From Patiria pectinifera (Eukaryota; Echinodermata; Asteroidea; Valvatida; Asterinidae): DNA of 64,000 nucleotides. The DNA is taken from assembly GCA_029964075.1 (NCBI GenBank), contig CM057130.1, forward strand, positions 6,634,001 through 6,698,000, given 5' to 3'. The notes under the pieces were generated by a model, which did no database searches, had not been told where the DNA came from, and was given only the letters and a program-made list of their open reading frames with translations. Both the position numbers and the translations under genes were made by a program. How positions within the stretch are numbered: position 1 is the stretch's first letter; each line of letters starts with the position of its first letter. Below, piece by piece: positions 54,001 through 64,000 of this stretch.

Positions 54001-56771
54001 TTGTCAATAGATCGATTGCATTCAGCAGCCATCTTTGAGGTGTATTTTTTTTATGTCACTAGGCCAGTTTGGTTTTTCAACTGCGCATGCGCACAATGAT
54101 ATGGGTCACGGGTCATTCGGGATAATCGAAGGCGTATGAACGCGCGCGTAGACGGCCGGGCGCACGACGCTCGTGCCCGCGTAACATCGCGCATCATCAC
54201 GTCAGCGATTTTATCCCGAATAGCCTTTGACCTGGACTACTTCATCGAGACACCGAACCCGCTTTAATATTCATTAACTCTCTATTATACTGACTAGATA
54301 GTGCTTCGACCTCAACATCGTCCCCAGTGCTTACTTTATTTCCAACCTCGTTTCCAATAGTAAGCCCTGGATAGGAAACTTTCTTCCTGTATCCTGATTC
54401 GATACCGCAATTGGTTAGTAATGGATTGATATCGTGTAGTTGTTATTTCCAACGTGCATGACGTGTTTTCGGGATAAGATTGTAACATTTTAACTCAGTC
54501 GAAAACAATCGTGTTTTCGTAACTCACGGCGCGACGAATTGATTGTGTTTTTACCCCAGACACCGCATACAAAAACAAACGCTAATACAACGTACAGGCA
54601 GGCACCAGACTATTCCTCACGTGCGCAATACCATCGATCCAATACCAGGGTGAGAGAGCAGATAGTGGTGGGCGCGTACTGCTCGACACCCTGGGTGCGA
54701 GGTTGGCATCGACCTATGTTTGTGCACAAGACCGTGTCGCCCTCGCGCTCGCACACAGGCGGTGGTCATTTTGAACCTCCCTAAAAAGATCCACAGCCCA
54801 CGGATCCGTATATAAAAGCACACAATTACAATAGTTTAGAAAACGATTTTGGACCATCAAACACGTTTTTATTTATTCATTTTGCCCACAGTGTTAATTT
54901 ACTCATGTTAATATTTGTTGTTATATTTTTACTTGGCCAAAGGGAGCTTCAAAATGGCGTCCAGTGACTTCATCCCCCACGGCCCGAAGCGCTATCCAGT
55001 CAGTACAATAGAGATCAGTGATATCCCTGCTGAGCAAAAGCAGACAACTCCAAGATGGCTGCGGCACTGCAGTCTACATTTCGTATAAATCGTGAACTCA
55101 CTTGTTTCGCAGTGTACGCCATCATATCCTGCGAGACACGTGCATGCATACTCGTTGACGGCATCCACACAATTAGCGCCATTTTGACACGGGTTACTGC
55201 CACACTCGTCAATATCTGAACAAAATGAATCATGTAAAGAGATTCAAATTAGGTGTTTCCCCTTCATCGACGTTTAAACACTGTATACTCAGTGTGTTAC
55301 CTCCCCAGTGAAAGTTGGTAAAAATCATTCGGGTGGGACTCGATCGAACCCACGACCTCCTGCTTTCAAGTGCAGATGTCTTACCACTCGACCACCGAGC
55401 TAACGGGATCGGTTGGCTGGTTCGAATCTGATGTACATAGCAGCGGGTACCACATAAAATTCATCTTATAAGAGAATACTTGTCTATTTGTTGAATGTGT
55501 ACGTTATGAGTTCATATACACGAATATAATGTAATTAGTTTAGATGTAATTGATAATGTCGTGATATTCTTCAGACTCACGTCACGGTTACGAAAAGCAT
55601 CTTACTCACTTGTGTTGCATGTGGTTCCCTCGTACCCAGGGGCGCAGTCACAAGTGAACATGTCCGGGCCGTCGTTACAAGCGGCTCCGTTCTGGCAAGG
55701 GTCACTGTCACACTCGTTGGGTTCTGTCAACATGAGCAATGTTATAGGCAATTTAGATCACAAGTCCGGTCACAAGGGGTGCATAGCTATGTTCCCCGAT
55801 ACCTATGTTCTCCAATACCTATGTTCCCTAACTCTGTAACCCTAACCATCTAACCCTATAACCCTAACCCTGTAAGGATTTTGGGGAACATAGGTATTGG
55901 GGAACATAGGTATTGATGAACATCAGGTAGACCCCGTCACAAGTAACAAGAGATGAACGACAAAGGAATCCCTTTTTTTACAGTTCACGTACATAGCTTT
56001 TGACATAATTAGAGACTTGGGTGCTTGTGACGGACTTGTGATGGAGTTGTGAGAACATGTGAAGGACAACACTGAATAGACACAGCGTGAACTTGCCAGA
56101 AGATCACGGTTATTGAAAACTCGCAAAACGAACTGGGAGGGTCGTGGTTTGGTACACGAGATACCAAGTGAATTCCATTCCGATTAATTTACTGCAGGAA
56201 TCGGTCTGAACTTAATTCCATGATATGAAAACCAAGAGTTTTTAAAAAAAAAATATTTGGATTCTTCTTTTCGTCTTTACTTCTGTTCAGGCAGCTAAGT
56301 CAGATAAAAAAAAAACATTCCAAATGTAATATTGGCCCAGAAATAATTATTTGTCCCGCCGAAGAAATAGTTGACACAAGTTTTTACTAATGGTTCAGAT
56401 TGAGACTTTGTTGTTTCACTAGCGGGCCCCTGTAATTTCTGGTGATTTTTAGTTCAGCCGTTATTTGATTAACTTTTGTTGCACAAATCAAAGCTCAAAA
56501 CTGTTCTCATCATGTGCGTATTTCACAAAGTTTTACACTCAGTACCATTATGGACGTACGGAAATGAAAAGAAAAACAATACACGTCTTACTGAGCTTCA
56601 TATTTGCTGACTTCATGTAGAAAATTGTACCACTTATTTTTCCCAAATGCAGTTAATCTCATCGGATTCAATTCTCTTCAAAGCGACTCCGATCACTCGA
56701 AACCAATGGAACTTACCCAGTGTGGTTGGCATCAATGTCGTTGTGGGGAGTTCCACTGTAATAGCGGTTCT
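44716..56771 (-). CDS. PAN-EGF-SRCR gene copy 2, exons 2-10 (5' partial)
   Basis: Exons: 56771-56717 (linker), 55723-55610, 55215-55102, 53937-53827, 53231-53121, 52640-52530, 51933-51823, 46192-45881, 45029-44716. All splice sites and phases agree with the model of the other copy, and here all six EGF exons are intact. SRCR-2 is two codons shorter at its start than in the other copy, an in-frame difference. The exon coding for the signal peptide and PAN domain is expected to the right of 64000. The intron between EGF-6 and SRCR-1 is swollen to 5.6 kb by the foldback insertion. Product: secreted multidomain protein, function inferred as adhesion or recognition. Confidence 0.65.
45205..45593. 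mobile_element. MITE with CAGGCGCGGTTC ends, copy 2
   Basis: Same insertion as 20155-20455; right end GAACTGCGCCTG with one change; about 80 more internal bases. Confidence 0.68.
45881..46192 (-). CDS. SRCR-1 exon, copy 2
   Basis: 312 nt, phases 1-1, donor GTACGT. It differs from copy 1 by Asn to Gly (HGGWG), Asn to Gly (GHGEDSS) and Gln to Pro (KCYP). Confidence 0.88.
46993..47446. repeat. 36-bp tandem array in the left arm
   Basis: About 12 units of a 36-bp repeat with core ccccaaaattactgtaag and a variable cgcg(t/a)cgaatgta part. On the minus strand it reads as a 12-residue period, [12 protein letters not shown], an effect of 36 being a multiple of three. Confidence 0.9.
48005..48333 (+). 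mobile_element. LINE-like 3' tail with (ATTG)n end
   Basis: ATGAAATAAACTAGATTGAT followed by three more GATT units and poly-A. This tail form is common in CR1-like LINEs. No reverse transcriptase residues are preserved upstream, so this is tentative. Confidence 0.4.
48346..48716. mobile_element. 371-bp MITE nested in the foldback centre
   Basis: TTAAGGCC plus A-run plus AGTCTCCGGTTTCTGGTATG mirrors CATACCAGAAACCGGAGACT plus T-run plus GGCCTAA, about 35 bp of inverted repeat. Confidence 0.75.
48717..49134. other. Foldback centre, unrecognised sequence
   Basis: About 400 bp with an AT microsatellite (49070-49098). No exon or element end seen. Confidence 0.5.
49135..49397. mobile_element. AAGGGCGGATCC MITE nested in the foldback centre
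   Basis: Ends AAGGGCGGATCC and ATCCGCCCTT; imperfect 10-bp flank repeat GGAGGGAAGC/GGAGGGATGG (8 of 10). The interior shares long runs with the reverse complement of 601-895. Confidence 0.75.
49398..49971. other. Foldback centre, unrecognised sequence
   Basis: C- and G-run-rich DNA without a recognisable gene. Confidence 0.45.
50566..51047. repeat. 36-bp tandem array in the right arm
   Basis: About 13 units, inverted relative to 46993-47446 and one unit longer. The order of variant units mirrors the left arm apart from the extra unit. Confidence 0.9.
51823..51933 (-). CDS. EGF-6 exon, copy 2
   Basis: 111 nt, phases 1-1. [36 protein letters not shown]. Confidence 0.88.
52530..52640 (-). CDS. 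EGF-5 exon, copy 2
   Basis: 111 nt, phases 1-1. [36 protein letters not shown]: Asn replaces Asp after the last cysteine. Confidence 0.88.
53121..53231 (-). CDS. EGF-4 exon, copy 2
   Basis: 111 nt, phases 1-1. [36 protein letters not shown]. Confidence 0.88.
53827..53937 (-). CDS. EGF-3 exon, copy 2 (intact)
   Basis: 111 nt, phases 1-1, acceptor TTTATGACAG, donor [42 protein letters not shown]. This is the intact version of the exon broken at 24206-24300. Confidence 0.85.
54313..54705. mobile_element. Short CAACCTCGTCCCCAG MITE in the EGF-2/EGF-3 intron
   Basis: CAACATCGTCCCCAG at the left, CTGGGTGCGAGGTTG at the right; flanks GCTTCGACCT and GCATCGACCT (9 of 10). 393 bp, inverted relative to 39493-40005. 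Confidence 0.72.
55102..55215 (-). CDS. EGF-2 exon, copy 2
   Basis: 114 nt, phases 1-1, same protein as 24898-25011. Confidence 0.88.
55246..55454. mobile_element. Half of the palindromic tRNA-core element, copy 2
   Basis: Orthologue of 25042-25250. Confidence 0.63.
55326..55401 (-). ncRNA. tRNA-like sequence, decayed, copy 2
   Basis: Orthologue of 25122-25197 with the same four-base insertion in the T loop. Confidence 0.43.
55610..55723 (-). CDS. EGF-1 exon, copy 2
   Basis: 114 nt, phases 1-1, same protein as 25406-25519. Confidence 0.85.
55789..55915. repeat. Telomere-like CCCTAA cluster in an inverted repeat, copy 2
   Basis: Orthologue of 25589-25708, with ggggaacataggtatt present twice in tandem at the right side. 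Confidence 0.75.
56717..56771 (-). CDS. 55-nt linker exon, copy 2
   Basis: Same bases and splice sites as 26507-26561 (acceptor tract ATTCAG, donor GTAAGT). Confidence 0.62.
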
Positions 56772-58971
56772 CTGAATGAAAACATGACAAAAATATAAAC
56801 ATACTATCTTATCCTTCACACTTCAAAGTACCAGGTCGAATTAGGTCCCTGTGTTTGTTTTTGATCATTCTTCAAGGAACTTGCATGTAAATTGAGAGTC
56901 TGACACAGATTGTAGTAAGAATACAACTTAACTGCACAAAAAATGCCACCCCTCAGTAAAGAACTTGCAAATTAAAACAAACAGATCAGTGAGATTTCGC
57001 GACAACAAACAAACATATAATCACGTGGCGACGACTGGTTCCTGCCGCGCCGCCGCGCAGGGGCCAATTTAGAAGATATAATGAAAATGCGGTAACCAGT
57101 CCATAGCTAGCTATGCGACCGATAGCACGCTTTCAGTACAGTGCAGGCCACTGTCAACTGGTCGGATTCGACATCGTAAAAATGCCAAGAAAACACCGAT
57201 GGAAAGAGAACATTTTTGCAAGTTAATTTACAGAATTGATCTAGCTTGTCTGTGTATGTATTTTCTGTGTTCAAGAGTTCATTTTGAGATCGCACTACTC
57301 GTATTTGGAGTGATACATGCCGCGTATTTCCCGAAATTGTTGACCGTTAAAAACAGGTCTGTCGGCCCATGGCGGGCCGCTCGCCACACATGCTCGCATC
57401 ACACACCTCGGAGTTTTGGCCAGCTCCCCGCGTCTTGACTAGCGTTGTGCATATGGTGCGAACGGCCTGAATTTTCCATTATTTTTTGAAATTATCGAAC
57501 GTTAATATATTGACAATAATTAAAGGTAGGTTTTACTCACTTTTTGTTGCCATTTCGTGTATAGCTTTCGTAGTGCAATAGAAATAATTCAGGCTAAAAC
57601 TTCGCATATAATTGAATACCCCATTCAATCTGCATAAAAAAAATTGGCAAAAAAAGAAAGAAATTCCGACCGACCGACCGAATGTGATGAGTTGAACTCT
57701 TCAGGGAATTCAATTCTGGCCACTAGGCACCTCGTGTGAACTTTTGAGCAAATTTGATCAACTTGTATTTTTGGGTCAAAAACTGACTTTTTCGATGATG
57801 CCGGCTATGGAAAACGTTGAAGTTTTGGGGCCATTTTGTAAAAAATCTAAAATTCATCTTTTCTCACTGGTTACTGAATGTAATGAGTTAAACTCTTCAG
57901 GGAATTCAATTCTGGCCTCGTGTGAACTTTTGAGCAAATTTGATGAAGTTGTATTTTTGGGTCAAAAACTGACTTTTTCGATGATGCCGGCTATGAAAAA
58001 CCTTGAGGTTTGGGGGGCTTTTTGTAAAAAAAACGATTTTCTTTCCAGAACGAAATGTAATGGAATATAATGTCCTGCAACAAATAAATTTGTTTGGTTT
58101 TGCAGGTTTTTATACAATTTTAAAAATTGGTTTTTAAATGGCGCGCTCCAGTTCAGAAATTGCGCACACTATATTCAGAACGAATTAGGAGCGTCCCGCT
58201 CATTCAAAAGTTGAAATTAATAATTGATTGCCCGTCATGGGCAGATTTTTTTCGTGCAATTTCTCATTCGAAAGCTCATAACTAATGTAATGCTAGAAAA
58301 TTATCAATTCAATTTAAACATCCATTTATCAAGGTTCCACACACACAAAGCACGCATACATCAACTTCAATATATCAATAATGAACGGCAAAACACGTGT
58401 CGGCGACTTTGTGAACCTCCACGGATATTTGTGGAAACAGAAATAAGGGAAAAGTTCGACTCTTCCCTATGTTGTTAATTTCAATCTTTCAATAGCTATT
58501 TGGCTGAATAAAAAAAATGTTTTCAATTCATATTTTTATGGAAATGGTTGATGGAATAATACTGCACTACGTTCAATCTTTCATAACCGTCAAATACATA
58601 ATTCACCGTATTGGCTCGCATCGTAGTCTTTCCTCGGCTCGTAGTCTTTCCTTTCTACATGTTGTAATACATCTCAATGAAGATCTTGATGAAGGCCAAG
58701 CAAAAATTCACATGCGCATAAACTCAATAGCCTTTGTTAATCAACAATATGTTCGTTCAAATACATGATTCGTTATGGTGCATCGAATTTCGTAAATTGC
58801 TGAACATGACTTTTTTACGATGTAGTTTTCCTTCATCATCTGTGTCCGTGTCTTATTTTAGACACTTTTTTTTTTAAATTTTCTTCATATACCATCTTGT
58901 TACCCCAGTTTCCTTTCGATTTCGTTTTAATTGCTTGCGAGCTGACTGTATGCTATGATGCTTGTATTTTA

Positions 58972-60180
58972 TATAGGTTTTCCCGGCCAATTTCACCAAG
59001 CTTTCATTCAATTTAACGCCTGGCTCATTCGATCTAAATTGAAATTGAAAGATCACGCCGATCGACTTTCGACAATCAAATAGAATCATTCAATTTCACT
59101 ATCCAAGCATTCTATTGCCTTTTAGCTTCACTCGTCCGTATCAAAGATGCATTCATTTTAAAAGTATCGCGTTGTTGGCCGTTGGCTTACTGCCATGTAC
59201 TGACACATCATATAATCACTAAAAAAAAGAAATTTATGACAGCAAAACATCCAAAATTCTAGCAACTTTGTTTGCTGAAATAATTGTGTAACATTAATCA
59301 TGCCCGGAATGCCATCACAGGTTATCTAATGAATATGAAACTTTGCATTAGCATAAAACGGAGAAAGCTCCAAAAACACACCTCAAAATGGAAAATGAAA
59401 CTTGCAAATAAGGTTAAATGTGATACAACGATGTATTTTCAAGGTTTGCATTGCAGACTTACTTTGCATGGACTCTGTGAATACAAGTGTTCCGTCAGAC
59501 ATGCGCAAGAAAACATTTAAGAAATAACTCAAGAGAAATGTTCCAGATGGTATGGTGCAACCATTGCCAAACATAGGTGTTCCAATGTCTTGCACGTTAA
59601 GAAATCGTCAACGTAAAGATGACCCTTCCTCTAACGTTTAAACAAGTAGAAAAGATCAACAGTGAAAAATAAATTATCTTAGTCCCTTCAATTAATTATT
59701 TTGTAGTTACATCTTGTTTCCCTCATAGGGCCTATCAGTTAATTTGTAACATTGTAAATTTTACAGTCATCAAGTTTTGGGAGGAAATGAACCTCGGAGA
59801 AAAATAGGAAAATGTATCGATTAATTTTTTTTACTAATTCAAATGACCAAACGATGAAAGCGATTGCCCATAAACGAATAAGAAACGAAAAGCGTGGTTA
59901 TACGTTACAAGCGCACAGACGTTCGCTAATTTGAATGCATCAACCGTCAAAAGGTTGCAAAGACTTAATTTAAGACTGCTATGCACCAAAACGAAATAGG
60001 ATGCCCAAATATGAAAACGAACATTCGGAGCAAAATCTTGGCTGCCTAAGAAAGAAATTGGACGAACCCAAAACGAAAAAGAAACCCCAATTTGACCACA
60101 TGTGCAAAACTCACGCGAAATTGAATGGCTGATAATGAAACTGATTGGAAAACTTCGGAAATTCGCCGGGAAAACCTATA
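58972..60180. mobile_element. 1.2-kb TIR element TATAGGTTTTCCCGGC, copy 2
   Basis: Orthologue of 28767-29976 with the same ends. Confidence 0.63.
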
Positions 60181-61310
60181 TTTAAAAGCTTTTACGGTCA
60201 ACATTAACTTCGACCTTTAACTTCTGTTTAGGTATTCTTTTCAACTTGGTTTTACTTTTCATTAAAGTTTAATGTTTTTTTCTAACTTTATGATAATTGT
60301 GTTTGATTATTTCTTATTCATATTCAGCCTTGTCAATTCTTTTCAATTATTTTGAATAACAAAACATGTCATATTTCCGTTCATTTTCATTTGTTTCGGC
60401 CTATATTTTTCAAGTCAATCCAGATTTGGTTTGCTTGTTTTTAGGTTGGTATGTGCGAGCTTACACGTGCACATTATGCACAGTAACGTCTGCACGCAGA
60501 TCACACACACTTGGAATGTGTGGTTTATTATTATTCATAAACTGTACTGGCGCATGCGTAATTAGGTCCTGCTGGCCCCTGGTTCGAATAAGTCGAAATT
60601 TATTAATTGGTTACTTTTTTTCGGCGTATAATACCAGTATAATTTCTTGGGGCGTTGGAGTAGGGGCGCTGGGCAGTACTTTTGTACAGGATTACCCCGT
60701 AACGTCACACGAATGGGCTATTGTGTACACAGATGCATGCAAAGGCCTCAATTGAATAACCATTCGGCACCAGAATATATTTTTTTTATAATTTGGGAAA
60801 AGCTTGGCTAGGCTTGACTTGTCTTTTTTATTGCCACAAGAACATTTAATTTTACCTCAAAATAAGTCATCAACTATAATTTACATCATTATGATGTTAT
60901 CAAAATATAAAACAACAAACCAAAAAATTCGACGAAATTTATTTCTTTGTAGATTGTGTTTATCCAACTTACAAACTCATGGGGCATCGAACCGGGGACA
61001 TCTGTGGTTTAGTCGAGTAAACACACACAAAGACATGTAAAATTAGAACTAAAGGACAGTTGAGTGTCAATACGTTTGTGGTACATTTTGAAACGTGTAA
61101 ATTATTTTCGCAAACGGACTTGATTCCTAGAAACTAATACCCGTCGACACTGAGACTGAAAATTTGATCAAAATGCCGCGTGCAGAGGCAACTAATGGTT
61201 GTGTCTCTTTTGTTGATGTTCATAAAAAATGCAAAACGTCTGCTGGTCTATTTCCTTTCCACACATGAAGCGGCACAAAGACGGATGATTAATGATGTCA
61301 GAGTTGTTTT

Positions 61311-61579
61311 CATTGTTGCCACGATATGCCATTAGTGCGACCACTCAAATCTACACTTGAAAATAAGTACGCTTTTTGCAATCCTCTGAGAGGAAAAGAC
61401 GCGAAAGTCGCCAGATCGGTCCATGGTACTAGGCTAATACAAAACGCGTGATTTAAAATTAACATACATGAATACGTGGCTATACGTCACTAGATATTTA
61501 TAGCGTTTCGCTCAAAACTTTCTGAACCAGAGTGCTGTGTAAAACCACTTTTTAAAACTATATAAACGCATGCATTAAT
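61311..61579. other. About 270 bp present only in copy 2
   Basis: Copy 1 reads gagttgtttgcaaacaagc at 31096 where copy 2 has extra sequence between gagttgttt and gcaaacaagc. No inverted ends or target duplication, so the direction of the change is unknown. Confidence 0.6.
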
Positions 61580-63325
61580 GCAAACAAGCACATATTTTTG
61601 TTACAGGACATTTAATCATATTATATTCATTCCAAATTCGTTCGGAAAAGAAATTTGAAATTTTGAATAAGAAAAAACACGTATTAACCAACTTTAAGCA
61701 ATTGTTTTAAGACATCCTCTGTCAGTGTGCGTTTGGTACGGTCAAATAGGCATTATGTGTTATTCCTCAATTTCTCTTTTTAGATTTCTATATTTTGTTA
61801 GTCCCTGAAAAATTAGATAAACATAAAAAACCACATTCATTTGAATAATGCAATCTCACGTGTCATAAATAACTATGAAAAAAAGGCATTATACTACATT
61901 CCTTGTCATGCGACATTATACTACATTCCTTGTCATGCGACTCGATTTATTATGGAGAGGATTATACTGGACACTGGACTAGTAATGCAGCAAACCCCTA
62001 GTTCAAAAGTCTTCATTGCCTCATGGAGCTATATGATTGCTTTATATTCCTCAAGGTCCGTACATCGATTTGTTGACTGACATAACAAGGAAGGGTTGAA
62101 GTTTAACGTTCATTTTATAGTTTCCATATATATATCCATCGAACGTGTTCATCCTGAAGTAGGCGTTTACTAATTCATTGTAACAATGCACACATTTGAT
62201 TACACGTTGTCGTACTCAACGAAGGTCATATAACTGATCAATAATTGAACTTTTGGGCGAGTCGAACTGAACTACTGGCAGGTATTTTTTTGTTCTACAA
62301 GCAAGTATGATTAATTACCATAATCCACATGCATCAGGTGGGAACGGACTGGTTCTCGGACTAAACTTCCCTAAAATCCTCCAGGGCCATAAATCAGAAG
62401 AAAACAAATTGAAGTTTATTTCGTCGATTGGTAGGAATTGATTAAACACAATTTAAGGGAGAAAATTCGCTTTGGGGAAACAAAATAAAATGTAAAACTT
62501 CGGGGCACTCCAACTCGTAACCTGCAGCACTTGGACCCCGACCTAACGTAGCAGGCCACAGTGATGCCACGCTTTTCATTGTGTAGGCCCTAAATTTAAA
62601 CTTTATGAAGATATTTCAAATCCCATGACATCTTTATTCAATCACGTAATATGTTTCAAGCATCACGTAAATGACTTTACTAGACTGCAGAAGAAAAATT
62701 TCCGAAATTGGTGCGAGCGCGAATTAAACGCGTGTTTGGGATCTGGTCTCAAATTAGGTTTTGCCATTCACCGGTCTCAATAGTGTATCACTGTAAGGAT
62801 CTAAAAACGGGAGGGGGTCTAAAACGCGTCCTGCAAGGGGGGTCAAAGGGTATGCCCCGGAAAAAAATTGAAGGCTACGATGCTTTCTCCTGCATTCTAA
62901 GGCAATTCAAGAATACATTTAGGAACTTTAGCATTCCGCTTATTATTTTTGGCCCCATTTTACTTGTGTCATAACCTTAGTCATCCGCAGAACGGGATGT
63001 GGGGGGGGGGGGAGGGGGTGCAACCTCCAAAACCACCTTCCTAGATCCGCTACTACTAATTGTATTGTTCCAGATTTTTGGAGGTGAAAATGATCAAGTA
63101 CCATGCCAGGGCAAGAGCAGCTAATAGGAGCGATGTTTCTGTACACCCATGCATAATGACGGTCCCATGATCTCCATGTAAACAAATATGGATAGTTCGT
63201 GGGCCGCACTTTTTTTTTTTGCAGCATACGTCGTCTTTTAACCAATCACATTACGCACCCTAACATGAATATTTATTACGCTGAGTGGACGGAAGACACT
63301 TAGCTTCTCGTAGTGTTTTCCCTTC

Positions 63326-63467
63326 AATAAGCCTCTGTACTGGTGACGTCAAACTTTGTTTACGTGTGTGCTTTCCTATGGTGCTCAGTGGACCGTGGGC
63401 CCCCACTGGCTCCATAGGAAAGTGCACATGTGGAGAAAGTATGACGTCATCAGTACAGAGGCTTATT
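63326..63467. mobile_element. 142-bp palindromic MITE AATAAGCCTCTGTAC, copy 2
   Basis: Orthologue of 32866-33008. Confidence 0.78.
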
Positions 63468-64000
63468 AAACTTATCTCAACGAACAAAAATGTTCAATGA
63501 AAATGGACACAGGTTCGAACCACAGATCTTGCAATCCATAGTTCATTCCACTACTCATGTGGCAGCTCGACGAAAGCCGTTCCTTGAAACGCTTTAGTGT
63601 ACATGCATGATTGAGTGATAGCAATGGTGTGACGTCATTCTAATTTTCTTATGAATAAACATCGAACTATAGCTGAATAATCATGATCCAAAGACCACTG
63701 ACGATGTGTGCTGCAAATAAAAACACCGCTCGTGGACCATTCTGAGCTGCTGTACAAAAAAGTGAAGCTGCGCGCTGGTTCCTGATCCCTCTCGATTTAA
63801 GAAGTCTAAAAGTGTACACAGAAGTCTAAAAGTGTGCATTTATATCAAATATATTTTGTTGCCATTTAATTTTGTTTTTTACAAAAAATCTATCCAATTT
63901 GATATTTTTCTTTATAAATCTATTAATCTGGGACTGGCAATATGGCGGACAGTCACTTCACTTCTAACAGCAAATGGTTTATCCAGATTTGTTTATGGAG

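Larger units (their letters stand above)
38264..64000. repeat. Long duplicated block, copy 2 (runs off the window)
   Basis: Same order and orientation as copy 1. Compared with it, copy 2 lacks the 766-bp local duplication and the tRNA-like core. It has extra a LINE fragment (42443-43043), a 702-bp element (43132-43833), a 4,472-bp foldback element (46785-51256), the 583 bp deleted from copy 1, and about 270 bp near 61310. Confidence 0.85.
56772..64000 (-). other. Part of intron 1 of the copy-2 gene
   Basis: Matches 26562-33541 almost throughout. It contains the 195-bp tandem pair (57680-58020), the TIR element and a palindromic MITE. No exon seen. Confidence 0.5.

Overview
This window is eukaryotic genomic DNA, most likely from a marine invertebrate deuterostome (amphioxus, hemichordate or echinoderm grade; the sequence alone does not settle which). 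The reasons are split genes with GT-AG introns, domain shuffling of PAN/Apple, EGF and SRCR modules in one secreted protein, TTAGGG-type repeats, many small inverted-repeat transposons, and two very similar but polymorphic copies of a long block. Coding DNA is sparse. Bases 2650-3149 are an assembly gap of 500 N.

Layout. (1) 1-2649: two minus-strand exons of an SPFH/Band 7 family protein, separated by an intron that holds a small transposon. (2) 3150-12985: a 9.8-kb non-coding array of roughly 2.9-kb units, very rich in the CRE palindrome TGACGTCA (about 43 by eye), with clusters of perfect hairpins. (3) About 13063-38263: block copy 1. (4) About 38264-64000: block copy 2, still matching copy 1 (up to about 33541) when the window ends. 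The offset grows from 25.2 kb to 30.5 kb because of insertions and deletions, the largest being a 4,472-bp foldback transposon in copy 2.

Main gene. On the minus strand I assemble a secreted PAN-EGF(x6)-SRCR(x2) protein: exon 1 (38750-38397, signal peptide and PAN domain), a 55-nt Thr/Pro linker exon (26561-26507), six EGF exons between 25519 and 22207, and two SRCR exons (21058-20747 and 19989-19670, stop TAA, poly(A) signal at 19588). All exon phases agree, giving 571 codons including the stop if every exon is intact. One EGF exon in this gene has lost its 5' end and acceptor to a 583-bp deletion. Block copy 2 holds the same exon series (56771-44716) with that EGF exon intact; its PAN exon must lie beyond 64000. 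A further PAN exon 1 at 13548-13195 is an orphan: only the CRE array lies downstream of it.

The block is thus either a real head-to-tail gene array or two divergent haplotypes joined by the assembler; read depth and long reads would decide. Its presence/absence differences are useful because they give empty sites that define several transposons exactly: the 4.47-kb foldback element (6-bp target duplication), a 702-bp element with repeated 22-bp motifs, a truncated LINE, and a palindromic element that does or does not carry a tRNA-like core.
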